Origin: Secundilactobacillus malefermentans DSM 5705 = KCTC 3548 | GTDB lineage: Bacteria > Bacillota > Bacilli > Lactobacillales > Lactobacillaceae | DNA: 44,012 nucleotides | Direction: 5' to 3' | Assembly (NCBI RefSeq): GCF_001436395.1 | Contig: NZ_AZGJ01000017.1 | Coordinates: 1-44,012, forward strand | Part shown: one piece after another, positions 7,827 to 15,691 of the stretch | Layout: each line of letters begins with the position of its first letter | How positions within the stretch are numbered: the stretch's first letter is position 1 | Notes under the pieces: generated by a model | The model's input: only the letters and a program-made list of their open reading frames with translations | Told to the model about the DNA's origin: nothing | The model's database searches: none | Translations under genes and position numbers: made by a program

Positions 7827-8849
7827 ATGCAATTTGATACATTAGGCAATACGGATATAGAGGTTTCAAAAATTTGTGTGGGCGCTATGAGTTTTGGTGA
7901 ACCCGGCACCATGCACGACTGGTCACTTAGCTATGATGATAGTAAAAAGGTGATTAATCATGCGCTAAATTTAGGCATTAATTTCTTTGATACGGCCAAC
8001 GTTTATTCCAAGGGAACCAGTGAGGAATATTTAGGTCAGGCATTAAAGGAGAATGGGATTGCACGGGACAAAGTTGTGCTGGCATCGAAAGTTTATTTTA
8101 ATCCGGGCCGACTTTCTAGCGAAGCCATCCATCGAGAAATTGATGGGTCGTTGAAGCGCCTAGGAACTGATTATTTAGACCTGTACATCATTCACCGATT
8201 TGATTTTGATACGCCAATTGAAGAAACGATGGCCGCTTTGAACGATTTGGTTAAGTCAGGAAAAGTTCGGGCAATTGGGGCTTCCGCCATGTATGGCTAC
8301 CAATTCTATAATATGCAACAAGTCGCCAAAGACCATGGTTGGGCCCAATTCCAAGCAATGGAAAATCACTATAACTTACTATATCGTGAGGATGAGCGTG
8401 AATTAATTCCCATCTGCAAGCAAATGAACGTGTCATTAATGCCATACAGTCCGTTAGCGGCTGGACATCTTAGCCATCGAGATTGGCAAATTGACACAAA
8501 ACGAAGTCAGACGGATCGCGTGGCCATGGGCAAATATGACCGGGCGGAGACTGAAGACTTGAAGGTTGTTGCCCGCGTTGATGAATTGGCCAAAAAGTAC
8601 CAGGTTTCGATGTCGCAGATTGCCTTAGCTTGGCAATGGGCCAAGGGAGTCACGGCACCAATCGTCGGTTCAACGAAGGTCAGCCATTTAGATGAGGCCG
8701 TTGATGCATTGGCGGTTAAGTTGACTAAGGAAGACGTGCATTATTTGGAAGAACCGTATACACCGCATGAAATTGTTGGCGCCATCGATTCAAATCCGGC
8801 CCAAGGTGTGACGTTGATTGATGAAAAAAGTAATCTAACTTACCTTTGA
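7827..8849 (+). CDS. Aldo/keto reductase
   Basis: 340-residue (alpha/beta)8 NADPH-dependent reductase. The catalytic tetrad is visible: Asp and Tyr in FFDTANVYSKGTSEE, Lys in LASKVY and His in YIIHRFD. Cofactor-binding segments are YSPLAAGHL and APIVGSTKVSHLDEA. The family reduces aldehydes, ketones and sugar-derived carbonyls in the cytosol. Its GGGAGTGAT site starts directly after the amidohydrolase, so it belongs to the MerR-controlled operon. A role in clearing reactive carbonyls would fit a MerR inducer of that kind, but this is inference. Confidence 0.92.
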   Translation: MQFDTLGNTDIEVSKICVGAMSFGEPGTMHDWSLSYDDSKKVINHALNLGINFFDTANVYSKGTSEEYLGQALKENGIARDKVVLASKVYFNPGRLSSEAIHREIDGSLKRLGTDYLDLYIIHRFDFDTPIEETMAALNDLVKSGKVRAIGASAMYGYQFYNMQQVAKDHGWAQFQAMENHYNLLYREDERELIPICKQMNVSLMPYSPLAAGHLSHRDWQIDTKRSQTDRVAMGKYDRAETEDLKVVARVDELAKKYQVSMSQIALAWQWAKGVTAPIVGSTKVSHLDEAVDALAVKLTKEDVHYLEEPYTPHEIVGAIDSNPAQGVTLIDEKSNLTYL

Positions 8850-8894
8850 CTTAAACCCTAGTTCAAGTGCTACCCTAGTACTGAGGTGAATGTG

Positions 8895-9446
8895 ATGACT
8901 GAATTAGAAAAATTGATGGCCGGACAGGAGTACTATTTCTTGGATCCGGAGGTTGCTAAGCGAAAGGCGCGAGCCGCTCGTTTATGCCAAGAGTTTAACG
9001 ATATTTCGGCGACAGATCCGGAAGCGCAAACAAGCAAAATTAAAGAAATCCTGGGCTCAACGGGCGAACGGGTTTCGGTCCAAGCTAACTTTAATTGTGA
9101 TAATGGGAAGAACATCCATGTGGGTGAAGATTTCCTGAGCAATTACAATTTGACGATTATCGATATTGCACCAGTGACGATGGGGCATAACGTGATGATC
9201 GGTCCTAACGTTGATATTTACACGGTTAACCATCCAATGACTGCCGAGGGACGTAGCAAATACTTGGCACAGGCAACACCAGTCACTATTGGGGATGACG
9301 TTTGGATTGGTGGCAAAGTTGCCATCATGCCAGGAGTCACAGTTGGCAGTAATGTCGTGATTGCTGCCGGTGCAGTGGTCACCAAGGATGTTCCAGATAA
9401 TACGCTGGTTGGTGGCGTACCGGCACGTAAAATTAAATCATTATAA
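8895..9446 (+). CDS. Maltose/galactoside O-acetyltransferase family protein
   Basis: 183 residues from the ATG at 8895, 6 bp after GAGGTG; an upstream GTG overlaps that site. Seen: an N-terminal Mac domain (TELEKLMAGQEYYFLDPEV), then a left-handed beta-helix of hexapeptide repeats (DDVWIGGKVAIMPGVTVGSN, VIAAGAVVTKDVP) ending VGGVPARKIKSL. The catalytic His lies in YTVNHPM. The family moves acetyl from acetyl-CoA to sugars or other small acceptors. It is the last gene before a strong terminator and probably belongs to the MerR-driven operon, although a 45-bp gap precedes it. Confidence 0.9.
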   Translation: MTELEKLMAGQEYYFLDPEVAKRKARAARLCQEFNDISATDPEAQTSKIKEILGSTGERVSVQANFNCDNGKNIHVGEDFLSNYNLTIIDIAPVTMGHNVMIGPNVDIYTVNHPMTAEGRSKYLAQATPVTIGDDVWIGGKVAIMPGVTVGSNVVIAAGAVVTKDVPDNTLVGGVPARKIKSL

Positions 9447-9448
9447 GC

Positions 9449-9489
9449 AAAAATCGACAACTGGAAATATATCCAGTTGTCGATTTTTT
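9449..9489. terminator. Bidirectional terminator after the acetyltransferase
   Basis: AAAAATCGACAACTGGA pairs perfectly with its complement around a short AT loop and ends in T6. It overlaps the stop of the convergent dehydrogenase gene and can act on both strands. Confidence 0.88.
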
Positions 9490-10216
9490 AATAGGTGACA
9501 TTATTTGAAGCTAAGCGTAATTCGACGATTCTTGAGTGCTTGGGTTGGGTACAAACACTAAGGAGTGCTTGGCCAACATCTTCTGGCGTTAAGAACCCAG
9601 ATTCTGCAACTTCCTCTGGGGTGCGACCGTAGCCAACTTCAAATTCTGTGGCACCGGCATGGGGGCAGAAAACACATGTGCGGATTCCTTTGCCAAGTAA
9701 CTCTTTATCTAAAGCCTGACCGAAGCCACGTAGCGCGAACTTGCTGCACGTATACGCTGTTTCGTCAGGGTGACCTTTGATTCCAGTCACGGATGACGTA
9801 AGAATAATTTGACCGTCTTTTCGTTTTAGCATCTCTGGCACGGCATACTTAGTAAAAGCGTAGGCACTTCTAACATTTGAATTCATGATCAAATCATAGT
9901 CTGCCATTGATGTTTCAGTCAGTGATAAAGTTCGACCAATTCCCGCATTATTGATTAAGATGTCAATCTTGCCGAAATGGTTAATAGCTAATTTAACAGC
10001 CTCAATAGCTGTCTCCTCAAGCTGTGCGTCACCGGCAAAGTAAATTGCGTCTACGCCAAATTGCTTACAAGCTTCGACAACTTGCTGTAATTTTTCTTCG
10101 CGGCGAGCAGTTAAAACGAGATTACAGCCTGCCTCAGCAAACGCCATTGCTGTTCCGCGGCCAAAGCCGGAGCTGGCGCCGGTTATTAGGGCAACCTTTC
10201 CTGTTAATTTCTCCAT
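9488..10216 (-). CDS. Short-chain dehydrogenase/reductase (SDR)
   Basis: 242-residue classical SDR. Seen: GASSGFGRG cofactor loop, NNAGIG strand, Ser in LTSSVTG and the YTCSK catalytic pair. The C-terminus is short, as in YdfG-like 3-hydroxy acid dehydrogenases. The cofactor is probably NADP(H), since an Arg pair follows the second strand (TARREEK). It is the second gene of a two-SDR operon, 11 bp after its neighbour, with the ribosome site beginning at that gene's stop. Regulation is probably through the MerR-type promoter at 11109-11139. The substrate is unknown. Confidence 0.92.
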   Translation of the reverse strand: MEKLTGKVALITGASSGFGRGTAMAFAEAGCNLVLTARREEKLQQVVEACKQFGVDAIYFAGDAQLEETAIEAVKLAINHFGKIDILINNAGIGRTLSLTETSMADYDLIMNSNVRSAYAFTKYAVPEMLKRKDGQIILTSSVTGIKGHPDETAYTCSKFALRGFGQALDKELLGKGIRTCVFCPHAGATEFEVGYGRTPEEVAESGFLTPEDVGQALLSVCTQPKHSRIVELRLASNNVTY

Positions 10217-10227
10217 TATTAAATCCT

Positions 10228-11070
10228 CTATTCTGGTTGATCAGCAGATGCAGACAGGTCGTGTAACTTTTTGAAATCTGCTAAAGAATCAGTATACTTT
10301 TGGACAGCCGTATCAGCTGCAAATTTACCTAATGGTAATCGTAGTGGTAAGTCTGATTCGTGATTCGTCACTTGGTCATAGATGATTGCTGCTGCCTTGT
10401 CAGGATCGCCGGCTTCATGGTGAGCGCCTTCTGCATTGCCTGTGATAGATTCGCTAAATTGTTGATAATCAGCAATTTTTGGCATTTCCTTTTCGGATGA
10501 ACGGCCTGCCCAATCAGTTCTAAAGCCACTTGGTTCAATTAACATAACTTTAATATTCAAATCAGCAACTTCTTTTGCCAAGGATTCGCTAATCCCTTCG
10601 ACGGCGTACTTTGTTCCGTGATAGAAGGAAAGGGTCGGAAATGAAAATAACCCGCCAATTGAGGAGAAGTTGATAATGATGCCGGATTTTTGTTGACGCA
10701 TTGTCGGGAGCACACTGCGAGTCATATCGACCAAGCCCCAAACGTTTACATCAAACATGTATTTCACAGCGTTGCGGTTGCTTTCTTCAAAGGTACCAAA
10801 GTAACCAAGGCCAGCATTATTAATCAAAACATCGATTGACCCAAATGCGGCGATCGTTTCTTTAACAACGGATTTAATTTCAGCTTGGTTAGTGACGTCT
10901 AAGGTTAATTTTTTGATTTGGCCATGATTAAATTCATCCAAGTAGTCTAATCTTTCGGCATGGCGCGCCGTTGCTACCAAATTAACATCATCCTTTTTTG
11001 CAAGGAAGGTTGCTAGAGACTTTCCAAAACCAGTTGAAGTACCCGTAATGAGCCATGTTTTATTTGCCAT
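10228..11070 (-). CDS. Short-chain dehydrogenase/reductase (SDR)
   Basis: 280-residue classical SDR. Seen: TGTSTGFGKS, NNAGLGYFG, Ser in NFSSIGG and YHGTK. The C-terminus is longer than in the next SDR (PLGKFAADTAVQKYTDS), typical of a widespread group acting on unknown carbonyls or alcohols. First gene of the operon, facing a MerR gene, with GAGGAAATTTATA before the ATG. The paralogue directly downstream shares only the fold, so the pair may act on successive or alternative substrates. Induced by MerR activation, judging from the promoter. Confidence 0.92.
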   Translation of the reverse strand: MANKTWLITGTSTGFGKSLATFLAKKDDVNLVATARHAERLDYLDEFNHGQIKKLTLDVTNQAEIKSVVKETIAAFGSIDVLINNAGLGYFGTFEESNRNAVKYMFDVNVWGLVDMTRSVLPTMRQQKSGIIINFSSIGGLFSFPTLSFYHGTKYAVEGISESLAKEVADLNIKVMLIEPSGFRTDWAGRSSEKEMPKIADYQQFSESITGNAEGAHHEAGDPDKAAAIIYDQVTNHESDLPLRLPLGKFAADTAVQKYTDSLADFKKLHDLSASADQPE

Positions 11071-11108
11071 TATAAATTTCCTCTTTTCATATTAATTGAT
11101 TCTCTGTT

Positions 11109-11139
11109 ATCATACGACTTGAAGTAAGGTTTAAGTCAA
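11109..11139 (-). promoter_or_regulatory. MerR-type promoter: TTGACT, 19-bp spacer, TATGAT
   Basis: On the minus strand the -35 TTGACT (11134-11139) and -10 TATGAT (11109-11114) are 19 bp apart. The spacer carries an imperfect dyad, GACTTAAA with TTCAAGTC. It drives the two SDR genes and lies in the divergent region beside the MerR gene at 11162. Confidence 0.75.
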
Positions 11140-11161
11140 ACGTGAAATGGAGATTATAATA

Positions 11162-11653
11162 ATGAAATATTCAATTGGTGAAGTCGCGGAAAGAATGGGA
11201 ACGAATACTTCCACACTTAGATACTATGACAAGCAAGGACTCTTGCCATTTGTGGACCGAAACGCAGCTGGCAGAAGAGAGTTTAAGGACAATGATTTTA
11301 ATTTTTTAGAAGTGATTAATTGTTTAAAAAAGAGCGGGGTACCAGTTAAGGATATTGGCAAATTTATTAATCTATGCTTGCAGGGTGATGAAACACTGCG
11401 GGAACGATATGATTATTTAGATCAAGAAGAACGGGTGCTGGAAGAAAAAGTAACTGAAATGCAAAAGCAGTTGGACTTCTTGAGATTCAAAAAGTGGTAT
11501 TACAAAACCTCTGTGGAAGCTGGGACGGAAGATATTCATTTTACAAAGGGGACAAAATTTGTTGATCCGGAAACGCATCAGCAATATCGATATGAATTGA
11601 AGAACACAAAAGACATCCATCAACTAATTAATTTAGCGGTGGATGAAATTTAA
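11162..11653 (+). CDS. MerR family transcriptional regulator
   Basis: 163 residues from the ATG at 11162, 9 bp after GGAG; the ATG at 11147 overlaps that site. Seen: MKYSIGEVAERMGTNTSTLR helix-turn-helix, wing RNAAGRREFKDNDFNFLEVI, a coiled coil around residues 80-115 and an extended C-terminal part (WYYKTSVEAGTEDIHF) like the AdhR/NmlR group. It lacks a metal-sensor cysteine cluster. It is divergent from the two SDR genes and faces a promoter with a 19-bp spacer, which it probably activates. Ligand unknown; an aldehyde or other electrophile is likely by family. Confidence 0.88.
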   Translation: MKYSIGEVAERMGTNTSTLRYYDKQGLLPFVDRNAAGRREFKDNDFNFLEVINCLKKSGVPVKDIGKFINLCLQGDETLRERYDYLDQEERVLEEKVTEMQKQLDFLRFKKWYYKTSVEAGTEDIHFTKGTKFVDPETHQQYRYELKNTKDIHQLINLAVDEI

Positions 11654-11669
11654 CTGTGCGAAGTGATAG

Positions 11670-11699
11670 GTTTCTCCTAGCGATAGGAGAAACTTTTTT
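11670..11699 (+). terminator. Terminator after the second MerR gene
   Basis: GTTTCTCCTA pairs with TAGGAGAAAC around GCGA and is followed by T6. Confidence 0.85.
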
Positions 11700-11800
11700 C
11701 ATTATCCGAATATTTAGGAAGGTAAGTAATCAGGATAATAGTAAATTAGGGCTTATAATGAACAGGAAACCTAATTGTCGAACATAACGGAGGAGAACTA

Positions 11801-12763
11801 ATGATAGCTATCATAATCGGCCTTACAATTGGGTTCGGATTGCCCATCCAAACGACCATTAATTCGAAATTAAGGGATGCATTTGGTTCGCCATTTTTAT
11901 CGTCATTGATTTCCTTTATCATTGGGACCATTTTTCTGGCGATTGTCGTGGTTGCGTCGGGGCAAGTTTTAATCGTTGGAATGACAACAATTTCCAGTCA
12001 ACCTTGGTGGCTTTGGCTAGGTGGCGTTTTCGGAGTGATTTATCTAACGTCAAACATTCTGCTATTTCCCAAAATCGGCAGCGTTCAAACGGTTATTTTC
12101 CCGGTCTTAGGACAAATTTTGATGGGGCTTTTAATTGATAATGGTGGTTGGTTTAGTTCTGCCGTTCAACGCCTGACGGTTAGCCGGGGATTGGGTGCAC
12201 TCCTGGTACTAATCGGTGTGATTGTCACGGTTGCATTACCAAACTATCTTGAAAGTCGAAAGGCATTGGTCGATGTTCAGGCAAAGGCAGATGTTCAGGG
12301 GAGTGGAAAAGATGGACTGAATAGTTGGCTTTGGCGACTCTGGGGTGTTTTTGCTGGGATGTTGAGTGCTAGTCAAACGGCGATAAATGGGCATCTCGGA
12401 ATTGTTGTCGGTTCCGCGATAAAGTCCGCATTTATTTCATTCTTGATTGGGACGGTGCTATTGATTATCATCGTTTTAATCATGCGGCCAAAAGTTCGTT
12501 ACAAGGAAACCACAGATCAGCATCGCTGGTGGATGTGGATTGGCGGCGTCATTGGCTCGCTATATGTACTTGGCAATGCCTATTTGGCACCAACGATTGG
12601 AACCGGTCTTGCCGTCGTCATTGTCCTAATCGGTTTGATGGCCGGCAGTTTATTGATTGACCAATTTGGTTGGTTAGATGCCAAACGAAACCCAATCACG
12701 CCCATTCAAATTATTGGTTTAATAACAATGATTTTGGGTGTTGTCGTTATCAGATTAATATAG
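11801..12763 (+). CDS. DMT family transporter (YdcZ/DUF606 type)
   Basis: 320-residue membrane protein of about ten helices in two homologous halves, roughly residues 1-145 and 170-320. Each half opens with a similar QT.IN segment (GLPIQTTINSKL and SASQTAINGHLG) and repeats the (R)WWMWIGGV-like pattern. This is a tandem fusion of the five-helix DUF606 unit, placing it in the drug/metabolite transporter superfamily. Its substrate is not known. The start follows GGAGGAG. It is flanked by terminators on both sides and appears monocistronic. Confidence 0.88.
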   Translation: MIAIIIGLTIGFGLPIQTTINSKLRDAFGSPFLSSLISFIIGTIFLAIVVVASGQVLIVGMTTISSQPWWLWLGGVFGVIYLTSNILLFPKIGSVQTVIFPVLGQILMGLLIDNGGWFSSAVQRLTVSRGLGALLVLIGVIVTVALPNYLESRKALVDVQAKADVQGSGKDGLNSWLWRLWGVFAGMLSASQTAINGHLGIVVGSAIKSAFISFLIGTVLLIIIVLIMRPKVRYKETTDQHRWWMWIGGVIGSLYVLGNAYLAPTIGTGLAVVIVLIGLMAGSLLIDQFGWLDAKRNPITPIQIIGLITMILGVVVIRLI

Positions 12764-12770
12764 TATAAAT

Positions 12771-12804
12771 CAGTTTCGGACGATAAAGTCTGGGGCTGTT
12801 TTTG
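12771..12804 (+). terminator. Wobble-rich terminator after the DMT transporter
   Basis: CAGTTTCGGAC pairs with GTCTGGGGCTG using several G-T pairs, loop GATAAA, followed by TTTTT. Confidence 0.6.
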
Positions 12805-12910
12805 TACGACTTGGCAAAAAGACACTTGATGGACTCGGACGTTATTCATAAATTTTTATTATCAGAATCGCTGGTATTAGATCCAAGAAACCAGATGATT
12901 AAAAAAAGGA

Positions 12911-12941
12911 TTGCCTTGAAGTGTAATTCAGGGTATATGAT
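12911..12941 (+). promoter_or_regulatory. MerR-type promoter: TTGCCT, 19-bp spacer, TATGAT
   Basis: The -35 TTGCCT (12911-12916) and -10 TATGAT (12936-12941) are 19 bp apart. The spacer region has the dyad CCTTGAA with TTCAGGG. It lies 43 bp upstream of the alcohol dehydrogenase start. No MerR gene is adjacent, so the controlling regulator would act in trans. Confidence 0.65.
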
Positions 12942-12983
12942 ACAAATGTGTGAAATTTAACAATAAAATTTGGAGATGATTTT

Positions 12984-14024
12984 TTGAAAGCAACAGCTTT
13001 TATGGAACCTGGAAAAGTAGAAATTCACGAGGTCGCTAAACCCGAGATTCAATTATCCGGAGATGCGATTATTAAAATTGTTAGAGCTTGTGTTTGTGGT
13101 TCAGATTTATGGTTCTTCCGTGGTATTAATAAGATGCCATCAGGTTCACGAGTGGGTCATGAAGCAATCGGCATTGTTGAAGAAGTTGGTAGTGAAGTGA
13201 CGAATGTGAAACCCGGTGACTTTGTTATCGTACCTTTCACCCATGGCTGTGGTCACTGTGCTGCTTGTTTAGCCGGCTTCGATGGTGACTGTATGGATGT
13301 TCCAGAAAATGTTAACAACGGCTATCAAGCTGAATATTTACGTTACGTTAACGCCAACTGGGGCTTGGTTCCCGTTCCTGGCAAACCTAGCGACTATTCA
13401 GATGACATGTTGAATAATCTGTTGACCTTAGCTGATGTTATGGCAACGGGTTACCATGCTGCTGCTACCGCAGAGGTTAAAGAAGGTGACACTGTAGTCG
13501 TTATGGGTGACGGTGCCGTTGGGCTTTGTGGTGTAATTGCTTCTAAACTTCGCGGCGCAAAGCGGATTATTGCCATGAGCCGTCATGAAGATCGTCAAAA
13601 ACTTGCTAAAGAATTTGGTGCCACTGACATTGTTGCAGAACGTGGCGACGATGCAGTGAAAAAAGTTTTGGAAATGACTAATGGTGGTGCTGATGCCGTA
13701 CTTGAATGTGTCGGCAATGAGCTGGCCGTGGAAACCGCAGTTAAAGTCGGTCGTCCAGGAGCTGTTATTGGTCGAGTGGGAATTCCTCAAACACCAACTA
13801 TGAATACAAATGACTTGTTCTGGCGCAATACCGGACTTCGTGGTGGAATTGCTGCTGTTACAACTCATGATAATGCTATTTTGTTAGACGCTGTATTGAA
13901 CGGTAAGATTAATCCTGGAAAGGTCTTCACCGAAACCTTTGATTTAGATCATATCGAGGATGCTTATGAAGCAATGGATCAACGAACCGCAATTAAATCA
14001 TTGTTGAAGGTTAGCGAAGGCTAA
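12984..14024 (+). CDS. Zinc-dependent alcohol dehydrogenase (MDR superfamily)
   Basis: 346-residue medium-chain dehydrogenase. Seen: catalytic zinc Cys in CVCGSDLWFF, GHEAIGIVEEVG, the cysteine-rich lobe GCGHCAACLAGFDGDCMD, and the cofactor motif GDGAVGLCGV. The lobe has fewer Cys than the classical four-Cys structural site. The TTG start is placed 8 bp after GGAG. It resembles Zn-binding threonine/sorbitol-type or general alcohol dehydrogenases; the natural substrate is not evident. Transcribed alone from a promoter with a 19-bp spacer, which suggests electrophile-responsive control by a MerR/AdhR-like regulator. Confidence 0.9.
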   Translation: MKATAFMEPGKVEIHEVAKPEIQLSGDAIIKIVRACVCGSDLWFFRGINKMPSGSRVGHEAIGIVEEVGSEVTNVKPGDFVIVPFTHGCGHCAACLAGFDGDCMDVPENVNNGYQAEYLRYVNANWGLVPVPGKPSDYSDDMLNNLLTLADVMATGYHAAATAEVKEGDTVVVMGDGAVGLCGVIASKLRGAKRIIAMSRHEDRQKLAKEFGATDIVAERGDDAVKKVLEMTNGGADAVLECVGNELAVETAVKVGRPGAVIGRVGIPQTPTMNTNDLFWRNTGLRGGIAAVTTHDNAILLDAVLNGKINPGKVFTETFDLDHIEDAYEAMDQRTAIKSLLKVSEG

Positions 14025-14062
14025 TAAAATTCAGTATTTTTAAGAATGTATCGTGTTTCAAT

Positions 14063-14106
14063 GAAGCAATAAATGCTATTTAATAATAGTGTTTATTGCT
14101 TTTTTA
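14063..14106 (+). terminator. Terminator after the alcohol dehydrogenase
   Basis: AGCAATAAATGCTATT pairs with AATAGTGTTTATTGCT (two wobble pairs) around a four-base loop, then T6. Confidence 0.8.
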
Positions 14107-14146
14107 TTTGATTTGAGTATCGTATGTGATAAAAGGAGTCGAGAAA

Positions 14147-14992
14147 ATGTTTCAAGACATTCAACCACACATTTTAGACACACAGTATTTTTCCAAAGAA
14201 ATAACCCCCGCAGACTTTGTCGTCATCGTTAAACGGGGAAAGGTTTTAATGATTGATGAAACTGAAACGAGTCGGACACCCACTTTCAAGGAATTGAGCG
14301 AAGGCTACTCAAATCATTTTGATAAGCCAAACTACCTCCTATCGGTAGCGGACAAACGGTTCTTCACGTTTGACGTTGATTTGGAAGAACAGGGTAACTT
14401 CCATTTTCATCAGTTAAATGATCTACGAAATTTAGAGCCTCGCTGGTCGGCTTTTGCCACGGCAACCAGCGCTCACCTTGCAAATTGGTATGGGCAGAAC
14501 CGCTATTGTGGTCACTGTGCCCATCCCTTAGAAAAGAGTCAAGATGAACGCAAACTCGTTTGCCCAAACTGTGGAGCGGAGATTTTTCCAAAAATTTCAC
14601 CAGTCATTATTGTTGGCGTTAAGAAGCAAAACAAACTTCTGCTTACCAAATACGCATCAGGCTATAACCACTTTGCCCTAGTTGCTGGTTTCGTTGAAAT
14701 TGGTGAAACGCTGGAAGGTGCAGTGCGACGTGAGGTTTTTGAGGAAACTGGACTGCAGGTCAACAACATCCATTACTATAAGAGCCAACCATGGGCGTTT
14801 TCCCAGTCCGTTTTAATGGGATTCTTCGCTGATGTGGCTGGTTCGGATGCCTACCCGACCTATGAATACAAATCGGACAAAGAGGAACTATCACTTCGAA
14901 AGTGGTTTGACCGCGAAAAGATGCCTCATGATGATACTCGGCTTAGTCTGACTTGGGACATGATTGAAGCGTTTCGTCATGGGTTAAACTAA
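14147..14992 (+). CDS. nudC: NAD+ diphosphatase NudC
   Basis: 281 residues from the ATG at 14147, just after AAAAGGAGTCGAGAA; an upstream GTG overlaps this site. Seen in order: an N-terminal domain, a zinc ribbon (CGHCAHP, then CPNCGAEIFPKISP), and the Nudix box GFVEIGETLEGAVRREVFEE at about residues 180-199. The downstream SQPWAFSQSVLMGFF holds the SQPWPFPxS signature that identifies NudC. The enzyme cleaves NAD(H) to NMN(H) and AMP and can remove NAD caps from RNA in the cytosol. Apparently monocistronic, ending at a bidirectional terminator. Confidence 0.94.
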   Translation: MFQDIQPHILDTQYFSKEITPADFVVIVKRGKVLMIDETETSRTPTFKELSEGYSNHFDKPNYLLSVADKRFFTFDVDLEEQGNFHFHQLNDLRNLEPRWSAFATATSAHLANWYGQNRYCGHCAHPLEKSQDERKLVCPNCGAEIFPKISPVIIVGVKKQNKLLLTKYASGYNHFALVAGFVEIGETLEGAVRREVFEETGLQVNNIHYYKSQPWAFSQSVLMGFFADVAGSDAYPTYEYKSDKEELSLRKWFDREKMPHDDTRLSLTWDMIEAFRHGLN

Positions 14993-15027
14993 AAAAATCT
15001 CAACGATTAACGTTGAGATTTTTTTAT
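14991..15027. terminator. Bidirectional terminator between nudC and the phosphatase
   Basis: AAAAATCTCAACG pairs with CGTTGAGATTTTT around ATTAA. Convergent genes end on both sides. Confidence 0.85.
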
Positions 15028-15683
15028 AGGATTGAGACGTTACCTTCGTTCAAATCGATATCCTGTAAGTAGGCGGTTTGATTGTACACATCGATGAAAA
15101 AGTCACTATGATTTTCAGCAATGATTGAAGTGGATAAATTCTTAAGTCCCAGTAAATGTTCATTATGCGTCAGTTCTTTGATGCCAAGTTGACTAATCCC
15201 ACCGTGAGCAAAAACAACGGCGTTTTCGTCTGGTCCAAGCTTAGCAGAAATAGACTGAATGGTATTTGCAAAACGTTGACGAGCTTCCGTGAAATTTTCA
15301 ACGCCAATCGCGGCCAACTCAGGATCATTTTGGCGCTTGGACAACTTTTTGAAGAGTTCCAAATTTTCGTCCATGAGTTCCGCCTTGGAGCGGCCCTCCC
15401 ATTTGCCGAAGGAGACTTCTTTCAAGTCGTCCAACTGCTGAATTTTAAGGTCAGAATTATTTTTGAATTGTTCAATGACTAATCGTGCGGTTTCGGTTGC
15501 CCGTTCAATTGGACTGGCGTACGCAGCGGCAAACTGGTAAGTGTCTAAATAGGTCGCGAGTCGGCCGTAATTTGCTAAATTAGCGTCATCCAATAGGAGC
15601 TTGGAGTTAGCGCCAGCTCCTTGCAACCGTTTTTCGAGATTCCACTGAGTTTTACCGTGACGAATAATAAAGATCCGTTTCAT
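15024..15683 (-). CDS. Histidine phosphatase family protein
   Basis: About 219 residues of the phosphoglycerate mutase-like superfamily. Seen: the phosphohistidine motif FIIRHGKTQWN at the N-terminus (residue His10), the ASPIERATETA segment and the second catalytic FAHGGISQLG. The family dephosphorylates small phosphate esters in the cytosol. Starts at 15683 and 15686 are both possible; 15683 gives the better spacing from GAGG. The 15686 start lies within 6 bp of the neighbour's stop at 15692, so the two genes are translationally coupled. The neighbour makes or handles a phosphosulfonate-like compound, so this enzyme may be the cognate phosphatase. Confidence 0.9.
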   Translation of the reverse strand: MKRIFIIRHGKTQWNLEKRLQGAGANSKLLLDDANLANYGRLATYLDTYQFAAAYASPIERATETARLVIEQFKNNSDLKIQQLDDLKEVSFGKWEGRSKAELMDENLELFKKLSKRQNDPELAAIGVENFTEARQRFANTIQSISAKLGPDENAVVFAHGGISQLGIKELTHNEHLLGLKNLSTSIIAENHSDFFIDVYNQTAYLQDIDLNEGNVSIL

Positions 15684-15691
15684 CATTAACC

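Noticed and set aside
13428-13868. 146-codon minus-strand frame inside the alcohol dehydrogenase
   Set aside because: Shadow of a conserved dehydrogenase; composition and lack of start signals argue against a gene.
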